Of a stretch of 64,000 nt of DNA, positions 43,461 to 52,597 are shown piece after piece. Each line of letters opens with the position of its first letter. The stretch's first letter is position 1. A program made the translations under genes and the position numbers. The stretch is taken from positions 114,779-178,778 of the forward strand of contig NZ_JBHSJJ010000011.1 in NCBI RefSeq assembly GCF_042652345.1, in the 5' to 3' direction. The notes below the pieces were generated by a model. The model searched no databases, was not told the origin of the DNA, and was given only the letters and a program-made list of their open reading frames with translations. This DNA comes from Negadavirga shengliensis (GTDB taxonomy: Bacteria; Bacteroidota; Bacteroidia; Cytophagales; Cyclobacteriaceae).

Positions 43461-44045
43461 ATGAACTTAAATGAACTGGGCTTGTTAATAACCGAAGACA
43501 TTTACGTGATCAAGGATGAAATCCAACAAAGGCTACTGTCCGAAAGGATCTCACAAAAACATGGCCTTGAAGATATGATTGTCTCCGAACCTGAGGACAG
43601 GGACCTGGACACAGCCGCTCCCGGGCTTCCGCCTGAACCCGTGACAAGTAAGGAAGAAGACGCCATTCCGGTGGAATATGAAGGCGAATATCAAAAAAAT
43701 GTGTTGGTGCTCTATCAGGGGGAAGGTTTGGCCGAAAGCAGCCGGGCGTTTCTTATGAAGGTCTTAAACGCTGTCAACTGCTCGCTTAAAGACATCGCTC
43801 TCCTATCCGAGGAAGCCGTAAGAGACACCGGTGAAGCGCATTTGCTACAGCTTAACCCTCAGAAAATGATTGTCTTCGGCACGCTTCACCATCCTGTCAT
43901 GGGGAGAAAAAAGGAAAACTACCACATCATACAAGAGGATGTTGAATGTTTCTTTGCCGATGAGCTATCTGATCTGGAAAACAATGTATCTCTTAAAAAA
44001 GAACTCTGGGCGACCTTGCAGCGGTTTTTCAATATCAAAAAATAA
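43461..44045 (+). CDS. Hypothetical protein, possibly HolD-like
   Basis: 194 residues. The first 65 residues are acidic and Pro-rich (DTAAPGLPPEPVTSKEEDAIP). The C-terminal half (KNVLVLYQGEGLAESSRAF and KMIVFGTLHHPV) has an alpha/beta pattern like proteins annotated in Bacteroidota as related to DNA polymerase III psi or to small uracil-DNA-glycosylase-like folds. I do not recognise it with confidence and do not assign a function. It sits between a thioesterase and a DUF3817 membrane protein on the same strand. Confidence 0.6.
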   Translation: MNLNELGLLITEDIYVIKDEIQQRLLSERISQKHGLEDMIVSEPEDRDLDTAAPGLPPEPVTSKEEDAIPVEYEGEYQKNVLVLYQGEGLAESSRAFLMKVLNAVNCSLKDIALLSEEAVRDTGEAHLLQLNPQKMIVFGTLHHPVMGRKKENYHIIQEDVECFFADELSDLENNVSLKKELWATLQRFFNIKK

Positions 44046-44064
44046 GCATTAAAAAAAGAATTAA

Positions 44065-44388
44065 ATGACAAACGAGGAAAGATTGGCCATACTCCGGAGG
44101 TTCCGATGGGTCAGTATCTCAGAAGGTATTTCCCTGGTGGTATTGGTATTCATTGCCATGCCATTAAAATGGGTATTTGAGCTGCCCGCCATGGTAACTT
44201 ATGTTGGCTGGATACATGGCATCCTTTTTATTTTGTACATGCTGGTGCTTTATCCTACCAGCCGAAAACTGAGGTGGTCCTTTCAAACCGCCATGTTTGG
44301 CGTGATTGCATCCGTTTTGCCCTTTGGGCCGTTTTTATTTGATAGGAAGCTTAAAAAACAGGAGCGGTTAATCGAAGCACGGTCTTAA
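44065..44388 (+). CDS. DUF3817 family membrane protein
   Basis: 107 residues with three hydrophobic segments. FRWVSISEGISLVVLVFIAM, LKWVFELPAMVTYVGWIHG and LFILYMLVLY match the DUF3817 family, of unknown function. The C-terminal helix (VIASVLPFGPFLFDRKLKK) is followed by a basic and acidic tail. It is 8 bases upstream of the next gene. Confidence 0.78.
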   Translation: MTNEERLAILRRFRWVSISEGISLVVLVFIAMPLKWVFELPAMVTYVGWIHGILFILYMLVLYPTSRKLRWSFQTAMFGVIASVLPFGPFLFDRKLKKQERLIEARS

Positions 44389-44396
44389 ACAAGGTA

Positions 44397-45422
44397 ATGA
44401 TGGCGGTTATCAGTAAAAAGAAAATCATCTACCCCATCAGTGAAAATTTGCGGGGATATCTCCTGAAATATGGAAGAGAGGTGGACATTCCCATCCACTA
44501 TCAGGATTTACTGCGCTATAGCAATTCCATCGCCCTGTATGACTTCAAAGGCAATGATACTTTATGGGAAACGGTATTTTATGACGAATCCGACAGGAAC
44601 GAAATCCATTATAAGGTCAAAAAAATCTATGCCCTGTTAAAGGCAGACGGCGACATGTCCGTGATGCAACATCTGTATGTGGATAGGATTGATCTCTGCA
44701 TATATGGCAATACGCAGCCCTTCCGGGTAAGGATTGTCAACCGCATCAATGACAACTTTGACTACTTCTATATCAAAAACGCGGATGCCTCCAGGGTTTG
44801 TGGCCTGGAACTGGAACACCTGCTTTCCCCCAATAGGATCAGTTACCTCGTATATAGGGATTCCCTGATCGAGGAGCATATTGCGGGGATACCCGGTGAG
44901 CAATTCATGAAGCAGCAGATCCATGATCCGCTCCTCAATCCCATCCGGTTGTCCAAGGAGTTTGTCAAGTTCAACGAACGCTGCTTTGTCCGGTTATTGG
45001 GCGACATGCATTCTTCCAACTTTGTTATCGACGTGACCCCTGATTTTGAGGAAACCCACTATCGGATCAGGTCGATTGACTTTGACCAGCAATCCTATGA
45101 GGGGAAAAAATCCATTTATCTCCCCCAGTATTTTAAACAGAACAACGCCCTGATCCAACTGGGCATCAAACACATCACATCTGAATCAATGGCTCAATAT
45201 CAACGGGAGGAAAGGGCTTTGATTGCCACCCGCCTGAAAAGTTCTCCCAATGAGATTGCCGACATATTGGACAGCATGGAAAGGGACAATCTGTCCACTC
45301 CCGAAAACACCTATACCCTCAAACACGAACTGGCCCGCCATTATAAAAACGACAAATTCATTAAATGCCGGAATATGGGGGAAATATTGAGATTAAGCCT
45401 TAATTTGGTACTTCGCAAATAG
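44397..45422 (+). CDS. Kinase-fold-like protein of unknown substrate
   Basis: 341 residues. LLGDMHSSNFVID (D203, H205, N208) and IRSIDFDQQ (D228) have the order and spacing of the GDxHxxN catalytic loop and the DFG-like ID motif of aminoglycoside-phosphotransferase/protein-kinase-like folds. A possible ATP-binding lysine (K127) and an acidic residue (E138) lie in the expected N-terminal half. It is not a classical annotated kinase and no substrate can be named. It forms a 3-gene run with a DUF3817 protein upstream and is followed by a 170-base gap before dps. Confidence 0.55.
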   Translation: MMAVISKKKIIYPISENLRGYLLKYGREVDIPIHYQDLLRYSNSIALYDFKGNDTLWETVFYDESDRNEIHYKVKKIYALLKADGDMSVMQHLYVDRIDLCIYGNTQPFRVRIVNRINDNFDYFYIKNADASRVCGLELEHLLSPNRISYLVYRDSLIEEHIAGIPGEQFMKQQIHDPLLNPIRLSKEFVKFNERCFVRLLGDMHSSNFVIDVTPDFEETHYRIRSIDFDQQSYEGKKSIYLPQYFKQNNALIQLGIKHITSESMAQYQREERALIATRLKSSPNEIADILDSMERDNLSTPENTYTLKHELARHYKNDKFIKCRNMGEILRLSLNLVLRK

Positions 45423-45592
45423 GCCTTACTAGGCAGATCTATCGGGCGCAAGATGGATTTTACCGAAACATTTTCCCCGTTTTAGATGTATTATTATTGT
45501 GTCTGCCTGAGGCAGGTTTGGCATAATTTATGAGCTTTTAAAGCAGAAAAAGATCTTTTAAATTATTCATTAATCCACCAAATAACAACGTT

Positions 45593-46084
45593 ATGAGTGT
45601 AAGTGAAAAAAGAGTTTTTAAAAAGTTAGGGTATAATAAAAATGAATCAGAGAAGATCGTAGGTTCACTGAATAAATTATTGGCCAATTACCATGTCCAT
45701 TATCAAAAATTAAGGAATTTTCACTGGAATGTGACCGGTGGTGATTTCTTTGATCTTCATGAAAAATTTGAAGAACTGTATAATGAGGCTTTCGCCAATA
45801 TTGACCTTATCGCAGAAAGAATCAGGGTATTTGGCATGACGCCTTATAGCCTGATGAAGGATTACCTTGAACATTCCGACATTGAAGAGGTTGGGACCGG
45901 CCTTTCTTCCAAAGAGATGGTCAAGGAAGTACTGAAAGACTTCCAGATCTTAGTCGACAACATGAATGAATGTGCCGAAAAGGTGGCTGATCTTGGCGAT
46001 ATAGCAACCGAAGATATGCTTATCGCATTTATCAAAAGCGTGGAGCTCCATCACTGGATGCTAACCTCTTTTATCAAGGAATAA
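45593..46084 (+). CDS. dps: DNA starvation/stationary-phase protection protein (Dps)
   Basis: 163 residues. The intersubunit ferroxidase ligands are all present with the canonical spacing: H44 (FHW), H56, D71 and E75. Dps forms a dodecamer that oxidises ferrous iron with peroxide and shields DNA. The N terminus is basic, which suits DNA contact. The transcript ends in a strong hairpin at 46109-46145. Confidence 0.96.
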   Translation: MSVSEKRVFKKLGYNKNESEKIVGSLNKLLANYHVHYQKLRNFHWNVTGGDFFDLHEKFEELYNEAFANIDLIAERIRVFGMTPYSLMKDYLEHSDIEEVGTGLSSKEMVKEVLKDFQILVDNMNECAEKVADLGDIATEDMLIAFIKSVELHHWMLTSFIKE

Positions 46085-46108
46085 ATATCAAACGGAAACG
46101 CTGATAAT

Positions 46109-46145
46109 AAAAAAAGCCTCTTTGTTAGACAAAGAGGCTTTTTTT
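46109..46145. terminator. Bidirectional hairpin terminator between dps and the barrel protein gene
   Basis: A perfect 17-bp stem with a TAG loop (left arm A7GCCTCTTTGT at 46109-46125, right arm 46129-46145). The arms carry A and T runs so that either strand ends in a T tract. It lies between two convergent genes. Confidence 0.92.
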
Positions 46146-46166
46146 ATTATGTGATCATCGCTCAAA

Positions 46167-46925
46167 TTAAAAACTCAACCCTGTCGTTACTTTAAAGAAA
46201 GAGTCATTACCTTCTACCAAATCGCCTCCGGCAGACAATCTTGCAAACGCTTTTCCTTTTGGGTCTGAGAATTGGATATACGGTCCTAACCATTGGTAAA
46301 CATCAGTGGATGAAGTCACATTGGATCCTCCGGCATTCGTCAGTTGCTCATAATGTAGGCCTATCGAGAAGAAATCCGAGGCCTTTACGCCAAAATTCGC
46401 CCAGTAGTGAATATAGGATAAGGTGGTTCCTCCTTCAGGAGCTTTATTTCTAAGGGGCGAATAAAATCCAAAGTAGATTTCGCCTTCCGTTCTGGCTTTG
46501 TCCAGGCCAATGGTGAGGTTCGGGACTATTCCATCTCCAAATATACTTGGCCCCGCAGTACCGGAAGACAGCAAATTACCTCCGGTTATGCCCACCTGGG
46601 GATTGATGCTAAGACCGTCTGCAACATCAAAATTCATACCTACACCAAATTCGGTCCAGTTGCCCCATCCGCCGCCGCCGGCGCCCTGCACACCTCCGGT
46701 ACCACCTGACCATAAGATACCGTAAAAGGTAAATGCAGATGTTTCGCTCACCTCATAGGATCCGGCGAAGAAAGGGTAAAACCCAAAAAACTGATCTGAG
46801 TTCACCGTAATATCGAAACTGAACTTGTCTTCTGTCTGTGAAAACACCGGTGAAACCGCAACTATCAAAAACAGCCCTAAAGCAATGATACCTTTAAACA
46901 AAGTTGGAACGTCAATTTTTCTCAT
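46167..46925 (-). CDS. Outer membrane beta-barrel protein
   Basis: 252 residues. A signal peptide (LFLIVAVSPVFSQ, cleavage around residue 30) precedes alternating amphipathic strands rich in aromatic and glycine residues, with no periplasmic plug. FGVGMNFDVADGLSINPQVG and FGVKASDFFSIGLHYEQL are typical strand pairs. It matches a small Bacteroidota barrel family (DUF6733-like) of unknown function. The terminator on its 3' side is shared with dps. Confidence 0.75.
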   Translation of the reverse strand: MRKIDVPTLFKGIIALGLFLIVAVSPVFSQTEDKFSFDITVNSDQFFGFYPFFAGSYEVSETSAFTFYGILWSGGTGGVQGAGGGGWGNWTEFGVGMNFDVADGLSINPQVGITGGNLLSSGTAGPSIFGDGIVPNLTIGLDKARTEGEIYFGFYSPLRNKAPEGGTTLSYIHYWANFGVKASDFFSIGLHYEQLTNAGGSNVTSSTDVYQWLGPYIQFSDPKGKAFARLSAGGDLVEGNDSFFKVTTGLSF

Positions 46926-47445
46926 GTTTTTTGAAAATTTAGGTTAATTTTTAAACTATAACTCAATCAAAATATTATTCTACAATGATTCGTTTTTTTA
47001 ACAATTCAATATTAACAGTAATTTATTTAATTTGCAAAAATTATTAAAATATTGGTTCAAATTTATATCAAAAATAAAAACTACCGTTAATTATTTAATC
47101 ATATACGTTATTTATTTATCTTATATGAAAATATAAACACAATAACAAATCGCTTAAAAATACACTGACATAGCTAAGTATGGACATATATTTGAAATAA
47201 AAATCTGAAATATTAATATTATACGAAATATTATATATATATTAAATTAATGAAAAAAACTACGAGAAAATATGATTATTAGTAATTATGATAATAAAAG
47301 AGGTACGTATACACCTTTTGCCTAAAAGTATTTAAGAAGGGATTTCTCCCCAAAACGCCTGGAGCACAAAACAGTTGGGCTGTAAATACGAAGAGCCGAG
47401 GGAATGTTATCCCCTCGGCTCTTTTGCATTAAAAAAAATGCTTAT
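46926..47445. other. Strongly AT-rich gene-free region with a terminator-like hairpin
   Basis: No gene is supported in these 520 bases. 46950-47280 is extremely AT-rich. A plus-strand segment from about 47290 ends at the 12-bp hairpin at 47391-47423 and may be a small RNA (see findings). Confidence 0.7.
47391..47425 (+). terminator. Strong hairpin with T tail
   Basis: AAGAGCCGAGGG (47391-47402) pairs perfectly with CCCTCGGCTCTT (47412-47423) around the loop AATGTTATC, followed by TT. On the plus strand this is a rho-independent terminator shape. There is no plus-strand gene upstream; on the minus strand it would lie downstream of the GroES-like gene but without a clear T run. Confidence 0.7.
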
Positions 47446-47820
47446 CTATAAATCTTCTTCCCGTTCCAGCATCAGGATAGCATTTTGGGGTACGATATAA
47501 TATTTTTCACCTTCATATATTACTTCATATGCCCCATTAAGGAGGAAGACCGCCAGATCGCCCTCTTTTGCCTGCAGAGGGATGTACTTTATACTTTCTC
47601 CATGTTCTTTCCATGGCTCGTCCTCCTCCACAGGAATGGGAATGGGGTATCCGGGGCCCGCCTTGATAATATATCCTTGCTGGACTTTTTCTTTCTCCTG
47701 CACGCCTGGCGGGAGATAAAGTCCGCTGGAGGTTTTCTGATCGGGCTTCTTGAGTTTTATCAAAAGCCTGTCCCCTACTATTATCAGTTTTTTTAATTTA
47801 TTGTCAGATGTCAACTGCAT
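47446..47820 (-). CDS. GroES-like (Cpn10 family) co-chaperone
   Basis: 124 residues. IVGDRLLIKLKKPDQKTSSG and GLYLPPGVQEKEKVQQG match the start of Cpn10 proteins; IVPQNAILMLERE is the family C-terminal strand. It is about 25 residues longer than canonical GroES because of an insertion around VEEDEPWKEHGESIKYI. No groEL is adjacent; it is next to dnaK in the same orientation, 127 bases away, with a dnaK terminator between. It is likely a second, specialised co-chaperonin. Confidence 0.82.
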   Translation of the reverse strand: MQLTSDNKLKKLIIVGDRLLIKLKKPDQKTSSGLYLPPGVQEKEKVQQGYIIKAGPGYPIPIPVEEDEPWKEHGESIKYIPLQAKEGDLAVFLLNGAYEVIYEGEKYYIVPQNAILMLEREEDL

Positions 47821-47875
47821 GACTTTATCCAGTTAAATGTACCTACACAGCTATGTTCACAATCCCATCCGTGCT

Positions 47876-47917
47876 TCAGAAAAAAAGAAAGGCATCCCTT
47901 CGCTGTTCAGGGACGCC
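47876..47917 (-). terminator. dnaK terminator
   Basis: On the minus strand GGCGTCCCTGAACAGC and its partner ending AAGGGATGCC form a stem (47891-47917), followed by TTTCTTTTTTT (47876-47890). It follows the dnaK stop by about 30 bases. Confidence 0.85.
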
Positions 47918-47947
47918 AATTTCTCCATTTTCTGATTTCCTAACGCA

Positions 47948-49873
47948 TTACTTCTTGTCTTCTTCGTTTACTTCTTCGTAGTCCACATCGGACACACCGT
48001 CTCCGGAAGAAGCACCTGCGTCACTGCCGGCAGCGCCGGAAGCTTCTCCCTGGCCTTCCGCGCCTTGTGTGGCATTGTACATTTCCTGAGAAGCCGCACT
48101 CCAGGCATTGTTAAGTTCCTGCATGGCTGCATCAATCCCCGCAATATCCTGGCTTTTGTGAGCTCCCTTCAGTTTTTCCAAAGCACCGTTCACGGCTGTC
48201 TTGTTGCCTTCAGAAAGCTTGTCCCCAAATTCCTTGAGCTGCTTTTCTGTTTGGAAAATCAGACTATCGGCCTGATTCAACTTATCGATTTTTTCTTTTT
48301 CCGCCTTATCAGAAGCGGCATTGGCTTCAGCCTCTTTTTTCATTCTATCGATTTCGTCCTGAGAAAGGCCGGAAGAAGCCTCGATTTTAATCTTTTGCTC
48401 TTTTCCGGTGCCTTTGTCCTTGGCTGACACGCTCAAAATCCCGTTGGCATCGATATCGAAAGTTACCTCAATCTGAGGCACACCGCGGGGCGCGGGAGGA
48501 ATATCCGTCAGCTGGAACCTTCCTATACTCCTGTTGTCCTTCGCCAACGACCGCTCTCCCTGAAGCACGTGGATATCCACAGCAGGTTGATTGTCTGCCG
48601 CAGTGGAGAACACTTCAGACTTCTTGGTCGGGATGGTCGTGTTGGATTCTATCAACTTGGTAAACACCCCTCCCATGGTTTCTATGCCCAAAGACAAAGG
48701 GGTAACGTCCAGCAACAGGACATCTTTAACTTCTCCTGTAAGCACCCCACCCTGGATGGCGGCACCTATGGCCACTACCTCATCAGGGTTAACGCCCTTG
48801 GAAGGTTTTTTTCCGAAGAATTTTTCCACTTCCTCCTGAATTTTGGGGATTCTGGTAGACCCGCCCACCAGGATCACCTCGTCAATATCTGAGGGGTTCA
48901 AACCTGCATCGTCCATGGCTTTTTTAACAGGCGCCATTGACCTCTTGATCAGCGTATCGGCCAATTGCTCAAATTTGGACCTTGACAGACTCCTCACCAA
49001 GTGCTTGGGACCGGTTTGTGTCGCGGTGATATAAGGCAGGTTGATTTCCGTGCCTGAAGAACTGGACAATTCGATCTTGGCTTTTTCCGCCGCCTCTTTA
49101 AGCCGCTGGAGTGCCATGGGGTCCTTTCTCAGATCGATGTCTTCCTCAGCTTTGAATTCAGCCGCCAACCAATCGATGATCACCTGATCGAAATCGTCAC
49201 CTCCGAGGTGAACATCACCGTTAGTGGATTTTACTTCAAACACGCCGTCACCCAATTCCAGGACAGAGATGTCAAATGTACCGCCACCAAGGTCATACAC
49301 CGCTATTTTCATGTCCTTGTTTTTCTTGTCCAACCCGTAGGCAAGGGCGGCGGCAGTAGGTTCGTTGATGATTCTTTTCACATCCAATCCCGCAATTTGT
49401 CCTGCTTCCTTGGTTGCCTGACGTTCGGAATCATTGAAATAAGCAGGCACCGTGATGACCGCCTCCGTAATTTCCTGTCCTAGAAAATCCTCCGCGGTGG
49501 ACTTCATCTTCTGCAGGATCATGGCCGAAATTTCCTGAGGGGTGTAAGACCTGTCCCCGATTTTGATGGCTACGGTATCATTTGAGCCTTGCTCTACTTT
49601 GTAGGAGGCATGCTTACGTTCCTCTGATATCTCGGAAAACTTCTTGCCCATGAATCTTTTGACGGAAGAAATGGTATTAGCCGGGTTTGTAATGGCCTGC
49701 CTTTTGGCTGGATCCCCAACTTTCCTTTCTCCGCTTCCGTTGTCTAAAAATGCCACGATAGAAGGCGTGGTCCTTCTACCTTCACTGTTTTGAATTACTA
49801 CGGGTTCACTCCCTTCCATTACGGCTACGCAAGAGTTGGTAGTACCCAAGTCTATACCAATAATTTTTCCCAT
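47948..49873 (-). CDS. dnaK: Chaperone DnaK (Hsp70)
   Basis: 641 residues. IIGIDLGTTNSCVAVM at the start, AVYDLGGGTFDISVL in the ATPase domain and EVILVGGSTRIPKIQE are Hsp70 signatures. The substrate-binding part starts around residue 385 (LSLGIETMGGVFTKLI), and the C-terminal helical lid ends in an acidic tail (DVDYEEVNEEDKK). It is the main ATP-dependent chaperone that works with DnaJ and GrpE, which are not in this window. No CIRCE-like operator was seen upstream. Confidence 0.98.
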   Translation of the reverse strand: MGKIIGIDLGTTNSCVAVMEGSEPVVIQNSEGRRTTPSIVAFLDNGSGERKVGDPAKRQAITNPANTISSVKRFMGKKFSEISEERKHASYKVEQGSNDTVAIKIGDRSYTPQEISAMILQKMKSTAEDFLGQEITEAVITVPAYFNDSERQATKEAGQIAGLDVKRIINEPTAAALAYGLDKKNKDMKIAVYDLGGGTFDISVLELGDGVFEVKSTNGDVHLGGDDFDQVIIDWLAAEFKAEEDIDLRKDPMALQRLKEAAEKAKIELSSSSGTEINLPYITATQTGPKHLVRSLSRSKFEQLADTLIKRSMAPVKKAMDDAGLNPSDIDEVILVGGSTRIPKIQEEVEKFFGKKPSKGVNPDEVVAIGAAIQGGVLTGEVKDVLLLDVTPLSLGIETMGGVFTKLIESNTTIPTKKSEVFSTAADNQPAVDIHVLQGERSLAKDNRSIGRFQLTDIPPAPRGVPQIEVTFDIDANGILSVSAKDKGTGKEQKIKIEASSGLSQDEIDRMKKEAEANAASDKAEKEKIDKLNQADSLIFQTEKQLKEFGDKLSEGNKTAVNGALEKLKGAHKSQDIAGIDAAMQELNNAWSAASQEMYNATQGAEGQGEASGAAGSDAGASSGDGVSDVDYEEVNEEDKK

Positions 49874-50314
49874 GATTATATAATATTTATTCGTTTTCTT
49901 TTTGCTTTCTGTTCTAGGATAACAACCAATGTGCCAATAAAACCAGAGCCTGATTTAATGCCACATTGTCATAATCGGTGTCAGGAATTCATTGTTTTGT
50001 GTCAGTATGATTAATTAGAAAGAGAGGTTGACAGGGGATATACGGCAGGAAATGTCAGGTGCACTGTCTAATCTCCTACGATTATTAACCTTTGTCATCA
50101 CACTACTGACCAAGTCCTTCATCCTACCTATAAAGCGTCTGTCCATTGCCATGTTGGAACAAGCGGAATTTGGCCTTGCATTTTTCGAATCATAATTTCC
50201 CGTGAAACCCTTAAATTTGTAATTATGAAATCGAGCATGACGGGATCGTCATAAACTGGGATGATTATAGATTGCGAGATTCCATATGGCCTATTAAAAA
50301 AAAATTATAATCAT
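49874..50314. other. Gene-free region between divergent dnaK and the MOSC gene
   Basis: No gene, strong hairpin or known operator was recognised. The 50260-50310 part is A-rich immediately before the MOSC start. Confidence 0.6.
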
Positions 50315-51112
50315 ATGAAAATCACCCATATTTACATCTACCCCATCAAATCACTTGGAGGGATCTCCTTGTCAGCATGTAAAGCCGAGGCGGCGGGCTT
50401 TGAATATGACAGAAGATGGATGTTGGTGGACGGATCGGGAAGGTTCCTCAGCCAGCGGTCCCATCACGGGATGGCTCTTTTACAATCAGAGCTGACCGGT
50501 GATACCTTAAAGGTTTTTCATAAGCAATGCCAGACTCTGGAGTTTGAATTCGGCCTCTCCCAGACCAGTGGGAAAAAGCTGATGGTGAGAATTTGGGATG
50601 ACACCCTGGAAGCGGATCTGGTCAGCCCGGATGCTGACGGATGGTTTTCGGAGGTATTGGGATTTAATGCAAGGCTGGTGGCTTTTCCCAAATCCGGAAC
50701 AACAAGAAAAATCGGGAAAAAATACCGCGTTGATGACGGGCAGGTAAGTTTTGCCGACAGCATGCCTTACTTGCTCATTGGACAGGCATCTTTGGATGAT
50801 TTAAACACAAGGCTGGAGAAAAAAATAGGGATGGACCGGTTCCGCCCCAATCTGGTATTTTCTTCAGACATGCCTTTTATAGAGGATGATTGGTCGGGGC
50901 TGAAAATCGGGGAGGTCACTTTCAGGGTATCTAAACCCTGCGCGAGATGCGTAATGACTACTATCGATCAAAAAACCGGAAAAAAGGGTAAAGAACCGCT
51001 CCGCTCCTTATCCACCTACCGGAAAACCCACGACAAAATCCTGTTTGGCCAAAACCTTATTGCCATGGATGCAGGGACGGTCAGCGTGGGGGATCAGCTG
51101 GTTTCTACTTAG
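50315..51112 (+). CDS. MOSC domain protein (YcbX-like molybdenum-cofactor protein)
   Basis: 265 residues from the ATG at 50315, where MKITHIYIYPIKSLGG starts as in relatives; 18 codons are open upstream. The N-terminal beta barrel (MOSC_N; FEYDRRWMLVDGSGRFLSQR) is followed by the MOSC domain, with RFRPNLVF and SKPCARCVMTTIDQKTG, whose cysteine binds the molybdenum cofactor in mARC and YcbX. These enzymes reduce N-hydroxylated bases with an electron-transfer partner. No [2Fe-2S] C-terminal domain is present, so the partner must be separate. Confidence 0.88.
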   Translation: MKITHIYIYPIKSLGGISLSACKAEAAGFEYDRRWMLVDGSGRFLSQRSHHGMALLQSELTGDTLKVFHKQCQTLEFEFGLSQTSGKKLMVRIWDDTLEADLVSPDADGWFSEVLGFNARLVAFPKSGTTRKIGKKYRVDDGQVSFADSMPYLLIGQASLDDLNTRLEKKIGMDRFRPNLVFSSDMPFIEDDWSGLKIGEVTFRVSKPCARCVMTTIDQKTGKKGKEPLRSLSTYRKTHDKILFGQNLIAMDAGTVSVGDQLVST

Positions 51113-52597
51113 TAAAAAGTCCTGTTTTTTTCGTTAATAAATTAACGAAACTCGGTGAAGTTTTTGTAAAAAAGCCGTTTCCGAAAGTGTCCGGGACAGG
51201 CTGTTTCGAGGAGCGGCTTGTGGGATGGGGCGGTGGGTATCCCTTTACGAAAGGTCCTTTTCCAGCCAGCCAATCCCCTAAAAGGGCTACAGTGACGATT
51301 TTTTTCGTCATCGCGAGAAGCGGCAACCTTTCGGTTTAATTGATGGAGACGTTCTCCGCGCCGAAGCGATCCCATGACGGGTCCGTATAAAAAGAGACTG
51401 CTTTCCTGGTTGGCCGGGATAAACTCCTACCGATAACTTGTTGTATAATTTACTGATATTCAACTGTTTTGAAAACCATTATTCCAATGGTTTTGGACAG
51501 CCATATCAGCTGCGCATGGTGGTAATCGTCATCCTGATTTGTGCATTTTCTAAATGTTAAGCCTCGCAGTGACGAAGATTTTCGTCACGAGAAATGGGAA
51601 CCTGTCCGTCCGGTTTAACGTATCGCTGTCCGCGTCGTATCGATCTCTTAGCGAAATCGTGAAGGTATTGCTTCTCCGCCCCGGCGGATCGCAATGACGG
51701 GCGGGTTGCATCTTAAATAAGAATATTTAAGTTTCTAAAAATCAAATACTTGTAAACAAATAATGATGAGAAAACATCTTTTGGTGAAACTGGCCTAAAA
51801 ATTGAGAGAAGTTGAAGGATATTCAATAAAAAAAAACAGGATTAAGAGTTTGGTTGTGTAATGTTTGCGCATATTGTGTAAAAACTGCCCATATGATGTT
51901 TATTTTTTAGGCTAATTGGTTTATAAAAACAATTTTTTTTACTCATCAGGAGAAATTTACCTCAAAAATTATGCTTTGATCGACTCTATTTTTAAATGCA
52001 TTTTTCATTATTCAATATACAATTTTAAAAGCATGAATGTAGATTTTCAACTCCTTTGTCATTTGTTAAAGCGTTTTCTGCCTTCGTTTTGCTCCCAATC
52101 ACCCACCTTCGTAGGGCAATTGGCATAAAATTTAAAAGTTAAACCGCGGAAATAAGCCAACTTAATTGCCCAACATTTTAAGCGGTCAGGTTTAATCACA
52201 TTTTACGTAGGGGAGATTCAGAGGGGGTTTGAGTGAACACATCAAACTCCGCTGTTATTGACATGTCTTATCATCATCGCCGGATATGTCTGTGGGTGCA
52301 TTATAAACTGATTCAGCCGGCCAAAAAGAGGATCAATTCGAAAAAGTTGGGAACGGGATCATAGCACGACTTATCCAGTAGCCGGCTTATTATAAAAATG
52401 CCTGGTCCTGGTTCGCGGATTTCACCAATTGGCAAGAAGAAGGATTTGGAATGAATATATCCCCCAACCGGCGCTTGGGGGCTTTCAGAACATTTCCTCA
52501 AAATCCTTGGTCATCCCCGCTAGCGGGGACAAAATACTGATTTGCTTAATCCCCAAAAGAGATAATAAGATCAAATCACCAACTAAATTCAATTTAA
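51113..52597. other. 1.5-kb decayed region
   Basis: No intact gene is supported. Two diverged copies of an approximately 90-140-base element occur at 51284-51378 and 51558-51702: both contain GTGACGA then TTTTCGTCA near the left end, a CGGTTTAA segment and an ATGACGG ending. They look like remnants of a short repeat or small mobile element. The stretch 51700-52400 is AT-rich without clear coding sequence. A short palindrome CCCCGCTAGCGGGG lies near 52513. Confidence 0.65.

Noticed and set aside
43461..44045. Firm call of DNA polymerase III psi subunit
   Set aside because: Only a loose alpha/beta pattern is visible; I left the function open.
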